A program made the translations under genes and the position numbers. From Leisingera aquaemixtae (GTDB lineage: Bacteria > Pseudomonadota > Alphaproteobacteria > Rhodobacterales > Rhodobacteraceae), in assembly GCF_019801145.1 (NCBI RefSeq), contig NZ_JAHVJQ010000005.1, positions 248,001 through 312,000 on the forward strand: a DNA stretch of 64,000 nt. Reading direction: 5' to 3'. The notes beneath the pieces are model-generated. The model was not told the origin of the DNA. It saw only the letters and a list, made by a program, of their open reading frames with translations, and searched no databases. Of the stretch, positions 63,466 through 64,000 are shown one piece after another. Every line of letters begins with the position of its first letter. Positions within the stretch are counted from its first letter, which is position 1.

Positions 63466-64000
63466 TTACTTGCCGATCTGGTCAAGAATGCCCTGACCCC
63501 AGTCGGCGCCAACGTCTTCCAGAACCACCGGCCAGACGTCCTCGCGCACCTTGGCAGCCATCGCGGCCAGTTCGTCGTCGCTGAGGTCCACTACCTTGGC
63601 ACCCAGCTCATCGGCCAGACGCTGCTCCCATTTGCCCTGGTCCTCTTCGGCGACAGTCCAGCGCTGCGCTTCAAACTCCGCCGCGGCGGCTTTCAGCGCC
63701 TCCTGATCTTCTGCGTCCAGCTCAGCCAGCGAGCCGTTGGAGATGATCATGTACCAGACCTCAAAGTGGGTGTTGGCGGGCACATAAGCCTTGGTCACGT
63801 CGCGGAACGAGGCATAGTAGCCTTCGGCACCAGAGCCGATCACGCCGTCAACCACGCCGGTCTGGATCGCGGTAAAGGCCTCGGAGAACGGGATCGGCGA
63901 CGGGATGTAGCCCAGGGCCTCGCCGGTCAGCTGGAAGCTCTTGATGCCGGGCACCCGCACCTTGATGCCGTTGGACTGCGACGGGTCGCCCGGGTTGACC
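63466..64000 (-). CDS. TRAP-transporter solute receptor (DctP family), 5' end outside window
   Basis: 178 C-terminal residues are present; the frame stays open through the right edge, so the start lies beyond it. The PSPIPFSEAFTAIQTGVVDGVIG stretch is the family signature, followed by VWYMIISNGSLAEL and a helical end. DctP-type receptors bind carboxylates and zwitterions for TRAP importers. It is upstream of the amino-oxidase genes on the same strand, 69 bases away. Confidence 0.9.
   Translation of the reverse strand, partial: VNPGDPSQSNGIKVRVPGIKSFQLTGEALGYIPSPIPFSEAFTAIQTGVVDGVIGSGAEGYYASFRDVTKAYVPANTHFEVWYMIISNGSLAELDAEDQEALKAAAAEFEAQRWTVAEEDQGKWEQRLADELGAKVVDLSDDELAAMAAKVREDVWPVVLEDVGADWGQGILDQIGK

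Overview
The window is high-GC, densely coded DNA from an alphaproteobacterium. Gene content points to the Roseobacter group of Rhodobacteraceae (Leisingera/Phaeobacter/Ruegeria-like). It holds a taurine-type ABC importer, a histidinol-dehydrogenase-like sulfonate dehydrogenase, a GcvT-type FAD dehydrogenase, a clade I nos cluster and a rhizobium-like che operon. This placement is inference from family content. No rRNA, tRNA, insertion sequence, phage gene or CRISPR array was seen, and the region reads as ordinary chromosome.

1-5,915: an envelope-associated set. It contains a membrane-anchored Ser/Thr kinase (cut by the left edge), an OmpA-domain protein, an M15 peptidase, an extreme Gly-Asp repeat protein, and a caspase/Sel1/peptidoglycan-binding protein. 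6,043-16,593: signalling. A che operon (STAS/CheS-like, CheY, CheA, CheW, CheR, CheY, and a small CheZ/CheT-like protein) faces a methyl-accepting chemotaxis protein. Three consecutive response-regulator genes follow, the last a receiver-histidine kinase.

16,674-26,779: a self-contained glycine-catabolism block. It has an XRE-cupin regulator, lpd, lipA, a glycine/alanine:cation symporter, gcvT, gcvH, gcvP and a GlxA-type AraC regulator, with hairpins in the intergenic gaps. 26,851-34,571: a polyamine-type ABC importer whose second permease has a long tail, and a divergent dimethylglycine/sarcosine dehydrogenase-like enzyme. 34,641-40,416: a TauABC-type importer whose permease carries an inserted beta-domain, a LysR regulator and an HpsN-like dehydrogenase.

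40,430-48,492: nosL-Y-F-D-Z-R plus a NosC-like CXXCXXC protein, transcribed leftward behind an FNR/NnrR-type box; nosX is absent. 48,631-56,057: a basic-amino-acid ABC importer, a TetR regulator, AruH- and AruI-like enzymes and a dimethylarginine dimethylaminohydrolase, together a probable (methyl)arginine uptake and catabolism unit. 56,285-60,143: a Pqi/MCE lipid-transport operon with PqiA split in two. 60,281-64,000: RidA, a three-part HcnABC/opine-oxidase-like flavoenzyme, and the C-terminal part of a TRAP solute receptor.

The most unusual items are the Gly-Asp repeat protein and its neighbours, the DxxxQ protein behind cheY, the degenerate phosphotransfer domain in the first response regulator, the permease with a cadherin-like insertion, the permease with a duplicated C-terminal tail, and the DDAH-AruHI cassette. 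All family calls are by eye from translated sequence; no database search was run.
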